The notes under the pieces were generated by a model, which did not search any database, was not told the origin of the DNA, and saw only the letters and a program-made list of their open reading frames with translations. Position numbers and translations under genes: made by a program. A stretch of DNA of 51,047 nucleotides from contig JAPOVF010000100.1 of the NCBI GenBank assembly GCA_026708285.1, forward strand, positions 1 to 51,047, read 5' to 3'. The stretch's first letter is position 1, and every line of letters starts with the position of its first letter. This DNA comes from Acidobacteriota bacterium (lineage in GTDB: Bacteria > Acidobacteriota > Thermoanaerobaculia > Multivoradales > Multivoraceae). Below, one piece after another: positions 17,477-25,536 of this stretch.

Positions 17477-18247
17477 CTAGTCGTCCAGCCCCGGAAGCGG
17501 GGCCGGCACGTAGAGCTTCGGGTCCCTGCCGTCATAGCAGACCCAACACTGGCCGGTCTCGCTGCTTGCCGCTGCCTCGATGACGGCATCCGCGATCTGG
17601 GAGGGCGGCATGAGGCGAAGGCGGGCCTCCCTCACGAAGTCCTCGGCCTCGGGGCCGAAGATCTTCGTTGCGACCGCGGCCGGGCAGATCGCGTTCAGCG
17701 TGATGCCGCGCTCGGCGAGAGACGGCGCGAGAGCGCGAACCAGGCCGACCACGGCGTGCTTGGTCAGCGTGTAGACGGGGTCCACTTCCCAGGTGATGAG
17801 CCCTGCAACCGAGGCCGTGACGACGATCGCTCCGCCACCCCGGTTCTCGAGCACCGGCACCGTCGCACTCACGCCGAAGACGACTCCGTCGACGTTGGCC
17901 CCCATGGCGCGGCGGTAGGCGTCCGCCGGCAGTGCGGCGATGTCGAAGGCAGGAAAGTCGCCCCCGGCCGCGGGATAGGTCGTCACGCCGGCGTTGAGAT
18001 GGACCAGATCTAGCCCGCCGTGGTCCCTGACGATCCCGGAAACAACGCGCGTCCAGGCGTCCCGGTCGCTGACATCGAGACGTGCGAAGTCGCCGCCGAC
18101 GGCGTCCGCGACGTCTCGCCCCGCGGCTTCGTCGACGTCCGTGACGACGACATGCGCGCCCCGGTCGGCAAGCGCCTCGCAGGTGGCCCTGCCGATTCCG
18201 GACGCGGCGCCGGTGACGAGGCAGATCCTGTTGTTGAAGTCAGCCAT
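17477..18247 (-). CDS. SDR-family oxidoreductase
   Basis: The 256-residue protein has the classical short-chain dehydrogenase pattern: a TGAASGIG cofactor loop near residue 12, an aspartate at the end of beta-2 (VVTDVD) favouring NAD(H), LNAG, the catalytic Ser in VTASVAG and the Y-T-L-T-K motif. The ATG at 18247 overlaps the end of the CPBP gene by 8 nt. The gene ends 13 nt from a converging serine hydrolase gene, leaving almost no space for a terminator. The substrate is not evident from its neighbours. Confidence 0.9.
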   Translation of the reverse strand: MADFNNRICLVTGAASGIGRATCEALADRGAHVVVTDVDEAAGRDVADAVGGDFARLDVSDRDAWTRVVSGIVRDHGGLDLVHLNAGVTTYPAAGGDFPAFDIAALPADAYRRAMGANVDGVVFGVSATVPVLENRGGGAIVVTASVAGLITWEVDPVYTLTKHAVVGLVRALAPSLAERGITLNAICPAAVATKIFGPEAEDFVREARLRLMPPSQIADAVIEAAASSETGQCWVCYDGRDPKLYVPAPLPGLDD

Positions 18248-19307
18248 TGCGCGCTCCCTTCTCGCCGGCAGCGCCCGACCAGATGAGGCTCGGATCGTCG
18301 TCACCGAGGGCCTTGACCCTACGCTGCCAGCCGAGATCCGGTCCAACCAGGGTGATGACCGCGAGGCCGGCGACCGCCCAGCCGACCGGTCCGATCATCC
18401 CGCCGTACGAGCGGCCCACGAGCTGCTCCGCGCCGAACATGTTGCCGACGTGGTTGAGGACACCGTGGATGAGGATCGCCGGGATGACGCTGCCGCCGGC
18501 GGCATTGACGAAGTAGAAGGCGACGATCGTCATGCCGATCGTCGACAGGAAGAAGATCAGGTGCCACTGCGCCAGGGCGGCCAGAGTCTGCTGGCCGGAC
18601 AGGATCCCCGGGATCTCGCGCGGGAAGTGCCACAGCGCCCAGAGGACGCCGAGCACGACGCAGGCAACCAGGGGGTTGTTCCACTTGCGGACGAGCAGCG
18701 GCAGCGCGTAGCCGCGCCAGCCGAGTTCTTCGAGCAGCGCGCCCTGGTTGAGAAAGCCCGCGACCACGAAGGTCACGACGAAGGTGCGCCAGTCCAGCAG
18801 CCCGATGTGGGCGATCGCGTGCACCACCCTGGCGGGGTCGCCGAAGAGCTGCTCGACGATCAGCAGGCTGCTCACGAAGGTCACCAGGAAGCCGACCAGG
18901 ATGGCGTAGAACTGCGCGCCCTCCCGCAGGCTCACGTTGCCCCGGATGGGGCGGTAGAGACCGACCAGGGCGCGCAGCCCGAGCCGCTTCCAGCCGATCC
19001 CCACGATCAGCAGCGCGGCCAGCGTCGGCGCGAAGGGGAACGAGAACATGGGCAGCAGGATCGGCATCTTGCTGGCGGCCGCCTGCGTGTACAGCAGGAC
19101 GCTGTCGCCGTGGTGGTGGAGGATCGGGTGCGCAGCGCGCGTCGCGTCCCGGTAGCCCACGAACTCGCCGTAGGCGCTGTAGTCGGGGCCGCGTTCTCCC
19201 TGCAGGACCACCTCAACCGTCATCAGGTAGATCCAGGCCAGCAGGCCGATCAGCACGGCCGCGGCGTAGAAGGTCCAGAAGGGATGGCGTCGGATGAAGC
19301 CTCGCAT
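18240..19307 (-). CDS. CPBP-family intramembrane metalloprotease
   Basis: The 355-residue membrane protein starts at the ATG at 19307, behind a GGGAGGAGA ribosome binding site. It has about eight hydrophobic segments. The CPBP (Abi/Rce1-like) motifs are present: LLEELGWRGYALP (E-E-x-x-x-R), ALWHFPR with the conserved His, and IHGVLNHVGN with a further His. These form a metal-dependent active site within the membrane. Family members process membrane proteins or peptides, and some protect against bacteriocins. It sits between a serine hydrolase and an SDR in the same operon; a joint function is not obvious. Confidence 0.87.
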   Translation of the reverse strand: MRGFIRRHPFWTFYAAAVLIGLLAWIYLMTVEVVLQGERGPDYSAYGEFVGYRDATRAAHPILHHHGDSVLLYTQAAASKMPILLPMFSFPFAPTLAALLIVGIGWKRLGLRALVGLYRPIRGNVSLREGAQFYAILVGFLVTFVSSLLIVEQLFGDPARVVHAIAHIGLLDWRTFVVTFVVAGFLNQGALLEELGWRGYALPLLVRKWNNPLVACVVLGVLWALWHFPREIPGILSGQQTLAALAQWHLIFFLSTIGMTIVAFYFVNAAGGSVIPAILIHGVLNHVGNMFGAEQLVGRSYGGMIGPVGWAVAGLAVITLVGPDLGWQRRVKALGDDDPSLIWSGAAGEKGARNG

Positions 19308-19324
19308 CGGTCTCCTCCCTCGCC

Positions 19325-20527
19325 TCACCTGAGGTGGTTCGCGACCCGCGCGATCAATGGGTGATGCCAGCCGGCGGGGGCGCCGGCCTGGTTGACGGTG
19401 CCGGCGAAGTAGATGCCGGCGGCCTGGTCGCAGTCCATCTTCGCCCCCCAGGCGCCGGAGTGCCCCCACAGCTCGCCGCCGGGGTAGCGCGTGCGGAACA
19501 GGCCGAGCCCGACGCCGGTCCGCGGCTCGGCCAGGCCGGCGGGCCGGGTCCAGGCGGTCATGTCGCTCAGGATTCGACCTGAGCCCGGGGGTCGGTGCTC
19601 CGCCAGCGCGCGCTGAAACCGGACGAGGTCGCGGGCGGTCGTGACCAGACCGCCGCCGCCCCAGTCGAAGGAGAGGTTCTTGCCGGAACTCAGCATCGGT
19701 ATGCCGAAGGCATGGACATCGGACTCGGGCTGGCGGCGGGTCCCAAGCGGCGGATCGTCCCGGTAGGCGAGGTAGCTGTCCCGCAGATCGCAGGGCGTGA
19801 AGATCCGGTCTCTCAGGTTGGCGTGGTAGCTCTCGCCGGTCACCCGCTCGACGAGCAGCGCCAGGAGGACGAAGGCGGTGTCGCTGTAGTGGAACGCGAG
19901 GCCCGCCTCAGCCAGGGCCTCGGTCATGCCCGGCTGAGACAGGTAGAAGTTGATGACGCCCTGTACCTCGGTCGTGTCGCCGTCCGGCAGCCAGGGTGAC
20001 CACGCGGCAGTGAAGTTGCGGGACGCATCGCTACCGATGATCGAGCCCGGCGCGGGTCGCCCGAGTTCCTTCGCGGTCTGGGAGCCGTCGTCGACGAACG
20101 CGTCCCGGAAGCCCGAGGTGTGCGACAGCATGTGCCGGAGCGTGACGTCGGCGAAGACGGGCTCCCCGTCACGCGTGAGGAGACGCTCCTGGATCTCGTC
20201 GGGGAAGACCTCGAAGTCGACGTAGCGGGCGTCCACACCCTCGGGACCGAGCGCGCCTTCCTCGGCGAGTTGGACAACGAGCAGCGCGGTCATCGACTTG
20301 CTGACGCTGGCGGTGTGAAAGCGATGGTTCGTCGTCATCGCTTCCCCGGTATCCGCCCGCGCGATGCCGACCGCGTGCTCGTAGACGAAGCCCTCGGCGG
20401 GCGCCTCGATCCGGGCCACGGCGCTCTCGGCACCGGACGACAACTGGCCTTCGAGCAGCGAGTCGAGCTCGTCTTTGACGCCGGTGGAGGTCTGCTGAAA
20501 CTGGATGGTCTGCCCTTCGTTTCTCAT
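19325..20527 (-). CDS. Serine hydrolase (class C beta-lactamase fold), no signal peptide
   Basis: The 400-residue protein shows S74-V-S-K77 as nucleophile and base, and H-S-G in LWGHSGAWGAKM. At the YxN position it reads Y-S-D (HYSDTAFVLL), a substitution seen in some esterase-like members. The chain starts with a hydrophilic segment and lacks an export signal, unlike the three other class C-type paralogues in this window, so it is probably cytoplasmic. It starts 13 nt after the PIN toxin gene and ends 17 nt before the CPBP start, so all may share a transcript. Confidence 0.87.
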   Translation of the reverse strand: MRNEGQTIQFQQTSTGVKDELDSLLEGQLSSGAESAVARIEAPAEGFVYEHAVGIARADTGEAMTTNHRFHTASVSKSMTALLVVQLAEEGALGPEGVDARYVDFEVFPDEIQERLLTRDGEPVFADVTLRHMLSHTSGFRDAFVDDGSQTAKELGRPAPGSIIGSDASRNFTAAWSPWLPDGDTTEVQGVINFYLSQPGMTEALAEAGLAFHYSDTAFVLLALLVERVTGESYHANLRDRIFTPCDLRDSYLAYRDDPPLGTRRQPESDVHAFGIPMLSSGKNLSFDWGGGGLVTTARDLVRFQRALAEHRPPGSGRILSDMTAWTRPAGLAEPRTGVGLGLFRTRYPGGELWGHSGAWGAKMDCDQAAGIYFAGTVNQAGAPAGWHHPLIARVANHLR

Positions 20528-20540
20528 GTTCTGATCGTCT

Positions 20541-20942
20541 CTACCCGAGCCGGTCGACGAAGTCTCTGGGACTCATCACGACAACCCCCTCGTAGGGCGA
20601 CACTTCGAGCAGATCCCGGTCGCCGCTGATCACACAGTCGGCTCCTGCCGCCAGGGCACAGGCGAGGAACTTGTCGTCGTCCGGATCCCGGGAAACGGGC
20701 TCCGGAAGCTGCGTCGAGTCCACGAGGGTCGTTGATACAGCCAGGAGTTCCAGAGCCGGCCCCAGGTCGACGCCCGGGAACCGGCCCGCGAGTTCCTCGC
20801 CGACTCGCACATACTCCTCGATGATCTCCTGGGATAGAACCACTTCCGCCCTGCCGTCCCGCCACGCTTCGAGGACGCGCCCCGGTGGGCCTCCGAAGAA
20901 GACTCCGGACACGAACACATTCGTGTCGAGGACGACCTTCAC
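20541..20942 (-). CDS. PIN-domain toxin of a toxin-antitoxin pair
   Basis: The 133-residue protein has the acidic residues of a PIN ribonuclease: Asp6 in KVVLDTNVFVSG, a central Glu in SQEIIEEY, and the Asp cluster in RDPDDDKFLACAL and ISGDRDLL. This arrangement fits the COG1569-like PIN family. Such toxins cleave RNA when freed from their antitoxin. The start overlaps the AbrB-type antitoxin stop by 4 nt, the standard antitoxin-first order. Confidence 0.9.
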   Translation of the reverse strand: MKVVLDTNVFVSGVFFGGPPGRVLEAWRDGRAEVVLSQEIIEEYVRVGEELAGRFPGVDLGPALELLAVSTTLVDSTQLPEPVSRDPDDDKFLACALAAGADCVISGDRDLLEVSPYEGVVVMSPRDFVDRLG

Positions 20943-21199
20943 CGCGAGCGAACGGCCGCGATCGCCGAGGCAACGTCCGATCGCTTCATGCCGGCGCGGC
21001 GAGCCTCGTGGCGCGCTCGCTTCACGACCTCGTCGAACTCGCGCATCGACGGTGCGACGATCGGCTTGAGCACGATCGTGTCTCCTTCCCCGATGACCAC
21101 GAACTGGACGCCGGGTTCGAGCCCCAGCCTCGTCCGGATGGCATCGGGTATGACGACCTGGCCCTTGGAGGACATCCTGGTCGTCCGGATTTCGGCCAT
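20939..21199 (-). CDS. AbrB/MazE-type antitoxin
   Basis: This 86-residue protein starts with a swapped-hairpin AbrB DNA-binding domain (TRMSSKGQVVIPDAIRTRLG, then a hydrophobic beta pair) in residues 1-48. A charged helical tail (about residues 50-86) is suited to binding the PIN toxin encoded next. Antitoxins of this type usually repress their own operon. The start lies about 50 nt downstream of the preceding class A beta-lactamase-like gene's stop. Confidence 0.9.
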   Translation of the reverse strand: MAEIRTTRMSSKGQVVIPDAIRTRLGLEPGVQFVVIGEGDTIVLKPIVAPSMREFDEVVKRARHEARRAGMKRSDVASAIAAVRSR

Positions 21200-21249
21200 G
21201 GCGTGAATCTTACCAGTAAGACGGCGAGGTCGAGAGCAGCCGAAGCCTC

Positions 21250-22314
21250 CTAGTCGCGATTGAACACGAAGTAGTCGTGCGAGGCCCGCGCGATCTCCGC
21301 GATCACCGGCTCCATCGCTTCGTTGGATGGCAGCTTGGATTCCTTGACGAAGACGACCGAGATCACGTGACCCGCGTCGCCCGGCAGGGTGATGACGCCC
21401 ACGTCGTTGGTGGACTCGCCGATCGTGCCGGTCTTGTGGGCGACCGGGGTGCCCTGCGGCAGCGCTCCCGGAATCCGGTTCTCGCCGGTCTCGCAGCGGG
21501 CCATGATGTCGATCAGCAGGGCCGAGCTCTTCTCGCTGAGGATCTCCCGCTTCCAGATCTTCCGCAGAAGGGTGGCCATCGCTCGGGGCGTCGCGGTGTC
21601 GCGTGGATCGGAGTTGAACGCCTCGTTCAACTCGGCCAGTCGGTTCTCGTCCAGTTGACTCGAGTTGTCTTCCAGAATCAGACGGTTGTACTCGGCCGGC
21701 GGCATCGGCATGGCGACGGTGGCGTCATCCCGACCCAGGAAGTTCGCGATCAGCGCCCGGGTCGTCCGGTCGACGCGGATTCCCTCGACGCCGGACGCCT
21801 TCATCCGCGCGGTAATGGCTTCGGCGCCGCCGGCCTCGCGAAACAGCAGGTCGGTGGCGATGTTGTCGCTGATCCGCAGCATCAGGCCGAGGACGTTCTG
21901 GATGGTCAGGCGGGAGCCCGGCGTATCGAAGAAGTCGCTGAGGGCGCCATAGGTGACGACGTGATCGCTCGTCTGCATCGTGATCAGGTCGTCGAGCGAC
22001 CGCTTGCCTTCGTCGACCTGCGCGAGGATCTCGACCGCGATCGGCACCTTGTAGGTGCTTGCCATCGGGAAGCGCTCATCGGCGTTGAGCAACACGCCGC
22101 GACCGGACTCGAGGTGGATCGCGGCGACTCCGACCGTGCCGAGGCTGGCTTCGGCGAGGCGCTCGATCTCGGAGCCCAGGTGCTTCAGGTTGGGATCGTC
22201 GCCCAGGATCTCGAGACGCTCGGAGGCCGCAGCCGGTGCGGCCGCCAGGGCGCCGATCGTGCACGCGACCAGGAAGACGGGCAGGCAGAGGTGGGAGGAG
22301 TGCAATCGAGACAT
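21250..22314 (-). CDS. Class A beta-lactamase-like secreted serine hydrolase without a Glu166 equivalent
   Basis: The 354-residue protein has a Sec signal peptide (about residues 1-30, ending A-A-A-S). Class A motifs are clear: S86-T-Y-K89, S149-D-N151 and K294-T-G296, with DPRDTATPRAMATLLRKIW typical of the family. The deacylating Glu166 is not found. Where VDR-x-E is expected the sequence is V-D-R-T-T (181-185), and an extra stretch of about 40 residues separates this from AELNEA. The chain is longer than common class A enzymes. It could be a penicillin-binding or acyl-trapping relative rather than an active beta-lactamase, or another residue may take over. It diverges from an S9 peptidase gene. 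Confidence 0.88.
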   Translation of the reverse strand: MSRLHSSHLCLPVFLVACTIGALAAAPAAASERLEILGDDPNLKHLGSEIERLAEASLGTVGVAAIHLESGRGVLLNADERFPMASTYKVPIAVEILAQVDEGKRSLDDLITMQTSDHVVTYGALSDFFDTPGSRLTIQNVLGLMLRISDNIATDLLFREAGGAEAITARMKASGVEGIRVDRTTRALIANFLGRDDATVAMPMPPAEYNRLILEDNSSQLDENRLAELNEAFNSDPRDTATPRAMATLLRKIWKREILSEKSSALLIDIMARCETGENRIPGALPQGTPVAHKTGTIGESTNDVGVITLPGDAGHVISVVFVKESKLPSNEAMEPVIAEIARASHDYFVFNRD

Positions 22315-22459
22315 CGGATCTCCTGATGTTCAGGCGCCGTTCGCGATGCCGTGGCGCCGCGTGTCGGCGAAACTGGTATACGACTGTAACCAAACGAGAA
22401 AGGGCCGGAGAGCGAAGCACGAAGCCGGCCGTGGATGAGTTCCAGGGAGCTTGTGAGGA
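22315..22459. promoter_or_regulatory. Divergent promoter gap with a GTATACGA motif
   Basis: This 145-nt gap separates the class A-like gene and the S9 peptidase gene. GTATACGA at 22376-22383 matches one arm of the palindrome at 39264-39284. The surrounding 22370-22405 stretch is AT-richer than its neighbourhood (ACTGTAACCAAACGAGAAAG), as expected of a promoter. No second arm is present, so it may be a weak or half site. No other structure was seen. Confidence 0.35.
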
Positions 22460-24856
22460 ATGAGGAGAATGGAGATGCGAGGCACCGCCCTGCCGGCGGC
22501 GATACTCATCGTGCTCGCGACGCCGACCGTTGCCCTTGCGGCGCAGGACGAGGTGCCTGCCTCGGCCTATGATCGCGCGGCGAAGATGCTCGGCGTCGGG
22601 TCGCTGATCTTCAACGAGACGGTGACGCCGCACTGGATCGGCGACGGCGAGGCGTTCTGGTACCGCAGCGACGACCGCGACGGCCACCGGTTCTGGCGGG
22701 TCGAGCCGCTGGCGAGCGATGAGCGGCGGCGTCCGGCCTTCGATCACGCCCGGCTGGCGGCGTCGCTGAGCGGGCTTCGCGACGTGCCCGCGGAGCCCCT
22801 GGCGCTGCCATTCGAGAGCATCGACCTGTCGACGGACGGCGAGGTGTCCTTCCAGATCCCGGGCGAGAAGGGACCCGAGTCCTTCCGGTGCACGGTGGAC
22901 GGTGCCGAGTGCTCGCGCGTCGAAGCGCCGGCCGCCGCGGCGGACGAGAAGGACGAGAAGGACGAGAAGCAGATGCCGCCCCTGCCGTCTCCGGACGGGA
23001 CCTACAGCCTCCTCGTACGCGACCACGACCTCTACCTCGTCACCACCAAGAGCGGCGAGGAGCGCCGCCTGACCGACGACGGCGTGCCGTTCCACGACTA
23101 CGCCTCGCATCCCGAGGCGCGTCTGTCGTCGATCACGGAGAAGCGGGCAGGCATCGTGCTCCCGCCCTCGGCGCTGTGGTCGCCCGACGGCAGGATGCTG
23201 CTCACCGTCCGCCTCGACCAGCGCGAGGTGGGCGAGATGCACGTCCTCCAGACCACCGATCTCGGGGACGGCGCCCGCCCCGTCCTGCACACCTTCCGCA
23301 TGCCGATCCCCGGTGATGACGGCGTACCGTGGAGCGAGCTCCTGCTCGTCGACGCCGAAAGCGGCACGGTGAGGCCGGTCGACACCGAGCGGGTCCACAC
23401 GCCCTTCATGGCGCTGGCCGACCTGAGGCAGCTCTGGTGGAAGGACGACGGTTCGAAGGCGTACCTGCTGCGCCGGCCGCGCGGCGCGCGCTCCATGCGG
23501 CTCGAGGAGATCGACGCCGCGACCGGCGCCGCTCGCACGCTCGTGGCCGAGACCTCCAGGCACCACGTCGAGCCGACCCTCCTGATCGGCACAGGCACGC
23601 CCAACATCAGGGTGCTCGAGAGCGGCGAGGTGCTCTGGTACTCGCAGCGCGATGGCTGGGCGCACCTCTACCTGTACGGCAACGACGGCGAACTCGTCCG
23701 CCAGGTCACCCGGGGCGCCTGGGTGGTGCGCGACCTGGTGCACGTCGACGAGGCGTCGCGCACCGTCTACCTCACGGCCGCGGGCCTGGACCCTGCCGTC
23801 GATCCCTACCTGCGCACTTTCTGCCGCGCTTCGCTCGACCGCACGACGTCGCGCCCGGAGATCCTCACGCCCGAACCAGGCGACCACACGGTGACGGCCT
23901 CGCCAGGCGGCAAGTCGTTCGTAGACCAGTGGTCGCGGATCGACCAGCCGCCGCGGTCGCGGGTCCTGCTGCCGGACGGCCGCGTGGCGGTGGAGCTCGA
24001 AGCGGCCGACTTCGAATCGCTGGTCGAGCTCACCGACCTGCCCGTGCCCTTCACCGTCAAGGCGCGGGACGGCAAGACGGACATCTACGGCAACGTCTTC
24101 TTCCCACCCGGCTTCGACCCGGAGGACGTCAGCGCCAGCTACCCGGTGATCGACGGCATCTATCCCGGTCCGCAGGTGCACCGGGTGACCAAGAACTGGC
24201 ACGACTCGACGCTGTTCCTGAGCTACGACCTGGCGCTGGCCCAGCTCGGCTTCGTCGTGGTCACGGTCGACGGCTTCGGCACGCCGCTGCGCTCCAAGGC
24301 CTTTCACGCGCGCTCGGAGGGGAACCTGCAGGAGGCCGGCGGTCTTCCCGACCACCTGGCGGCCATCCGCCAGCTCGCCGTTCGCTATCCGCAGATGGAC
24401 CTCAACCGGGTCGGCGTCTACGGCCACTCCGGGGGCGGTTTCGCCTCGGCGCGCGCCATCTTCGCCTACCCGGACTTCTACAAGGTGGCGGTGTCGTCGG
24501 CAGGCAACCATGACCAGCGGGGCTACATCCAACTCTGGGGCGAGTCCTACCACGGCGATCCGGCCACGGTGAGCTACGCGGAGCAGGCCAACGCCTCGAT
24601 CGCGGACCAGCTCGAAGGCAAGCTGCTCCTCGCTTACGGCGCCCTGGACGACAACGTGCCGCCGGCGCTGACGCTGCAGGTGATCGAGGCCTTGACCAAG
24701 GCGAATCGGGACTACGACCTGATCGTGCTGCCGTCCGGCAACCACGGTTTCATGTCCGACCCGTACTTCATTCGCCGCAGTTGGGACTACTTCGTGCGCC
24801 ACCTCGCGGGCAAGGAGCCGCCCGCGGACTACCGCCTGTCGCCGCCGGGCTCGTGA
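22460..24856 (+). CDS. S9-family prolyl oligopeptidase (DPP IV-like), secreted
   Basis: The 798-residue protein has a Sec signal (GTALPAAILIVLATPTVALAAQ). The N-terminal two thirds form a beta-propeller with DPP IV-type segments (ALWSPDGRMLL, WYSQRDGWAHLYLY). The C-terminal alpha/beta hydrolase domain carries GHSGGGFASA (Ser about 657), the Asp in GALDDNVP (about 731) and the His in GNHGF (about 762). A charged linker (DEKDEKDEK) lies near residue 165. It likely removes N-terminal dipeptides or cleaves at proline in the periplasm. Starts at 22460, 22469 or 22475 are all possible; purine-rich sequence lies before each. It is a paralogue of the protein at 40782-43280. Confidence 0.92.
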   Translation: MRRMEMRGTALPAAILIVLATPTVALAAQDEVPASAYDRAAKMLGVGSLIFNETVTPHWIGDGEAFWYRSDDRDGHRFWRVEPLASDERRRPAFDHARLAASLSGLRDVPAEPLALPFESIDLSTDGEVSFQIPGEKGPESFRCTVDGAECSRVEAPAAAADEKDEKDEKQMPPLPSPDGTYSLLVRDHDLYLVTTKSGEERRLTDDGVPFHDYASHPEARLSSITEKRAGIVLPPSALWSPDGRMLLTVRLDQREVGEMHVLQTTDLGDGARPVLHTFRMPIPGDDGVPWSELLLVDAESGTVRPVDTERVHTPFMALADLRQLWWKDDGSKAYLLRRPRGARSMRLEEIDAATGAARTLVAETSRHHVEPTLLIGTGTPNIRVLESGEVLWYSQRDGWAHLYLYGNDGELVRQVTRGAWVVRDLVHVDEASRTVYLTAAGLDPAVDPYLRTFCRASLDRTTSRPEILTPEPGDHTVTASPGGKSFVDQWSRIDQPPRSRVLLPDGRVAVELEAADFESLVELTDLPVPFTVKARDGKTDIYGNVFFPPGFDPEDVSASYPVIDGIYPGPQVHRVTKNWHDSTLFLSYDLALAQLGFVVVTVDGFGTPLRSKAFHARSEGNLQEAGGLPDHLAAIRQLAVRYPQMDLNRVGVYGHSGGGFASARAIFAYPDFYKVAVSSAGNHDQRGYIQLWGESYHGDPATVSYAEQANASIADQLEGKLLLAYGALDDNVPPALTLQVIEALTKANRDYDLIVLPSGNHGFMSDPYFIRRSWDYFVRHLAGKEPPADYRLSPPGS

Positions 24857-25458
24857 AGCTCGTCCTCGGGCACAGCCCGATCTTGACTACGAAGCGGCTG
24901 GTGCCCGGTGTCGGCGCAATGCTCGTTCTCTGTGGAGGGCTGGCGTGCCAGTCCGGGGAGAACACGGTCGGCGTGGTTCTGGAAACCGATCTCGGCGAGA
25001 TCGAGGTGCGGGTCTACCCGGACCGCGCTCCGATCTCGGCCAACAACTTCCTGGCCTGGGTCGAGGGCGGACACTACGAAGGCGCGACCTTCTACCGGGT
25101 GACCCGCCCCGACAACACGACCGGGCCGAACCCGATCCAGGTAGTCCAGGGCGGACTCCTCGGCGACACCCTGCGGAGGGGAGAGTCGTCACCTCCCGGC
25201 GGCGGGCCGATACCGCCGATCGCCCATGAGACGACCGACGCGACAGGCATCCTCAACGAGCGCGGCACGATCGCCTACGCTCGGCTGGAGCCGGGAACCG
25301 CCGACTCGGAGTTCTTCTTCAACGTCGCCGACAACCCGGCGCTCGACACCGGCAACACGACTCGCCAGCCCGACGGCCAGGGCTACGCAACCTTCGGGCG
25401 GGTGGTCCGCGGGATGGAGATCCTCGAGGAGATTCGGGGTCTCCCGACGCTCACCTAA
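24853..25458 (+). CDS. Cyclophilin-type peptidyl-prolyl isomerase lipoprotein with in-frame stop
   Basis: The GTG at 24853 overlaps the S9 peptidase stop (GTGA). A lipoprotein signal ends in CGGLAC, and the cyclophilin fold follows: LETDLGEIEVRVYP, APISANNFLAWV, TFYRVTRP (the catalytic F-x-R), IQVVQGG and SEFFFNVADNP. The reading frame ends at TAA 25456-25458 after LPTLT, giving 201 residues. The same frame then continues without another stop as AGSEVTRGQMLEQPVLIRDI to TAG 25534-25536. That segment is the normal cyclophilin C-terminal strand (Q-x-L-x-x-P-V-x-I). The stop therefore looks like a recent nonsense change, a sequencing error, or a readthrough site. The truncated protein would lack its last beta-strand. 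Confidence 0.88.
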   Translation: MKLVLGHSPILTTKRLVPGVGAMLVLCGGLACQSGENTVGVVLETDLGEIEVRVYPDRAPISANNFLAWVEGGHYEGATFYRVTRPDNTTGPNPIQVVQGGLLGDTLRRGESSPPGGGPIPPIAHETTDATGILNERGTIAYARLEPGTADSEFFFNVADNPALDTGNTTRQPDGQGYATFGRVVRGMEILEEIRGLPTLT

Positions 25459-25536
25459 GCCGGGTCGGAAGTGACGCGCGGCCAGATGCTGGAGCAGCCG
25501 GTCCTGATCCGGGACATCCGGGTTCTGGACGACTAG
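25459..25536 (+). pseudogene. In-frame continuation of the cyclophilin after a TAA
   Basis: This stretch holds 25 sense codons and TAG directly after the cyclophilin stop, in the same frame. RGQMLEQPVLIRDIRVLDD resembles the conserved end of cyclophilin-type isomerases. It ends exactly where the converging M19 gene ends (25537). It is either lost coding sequence or a readthrough extension. Confidence 0.6.
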
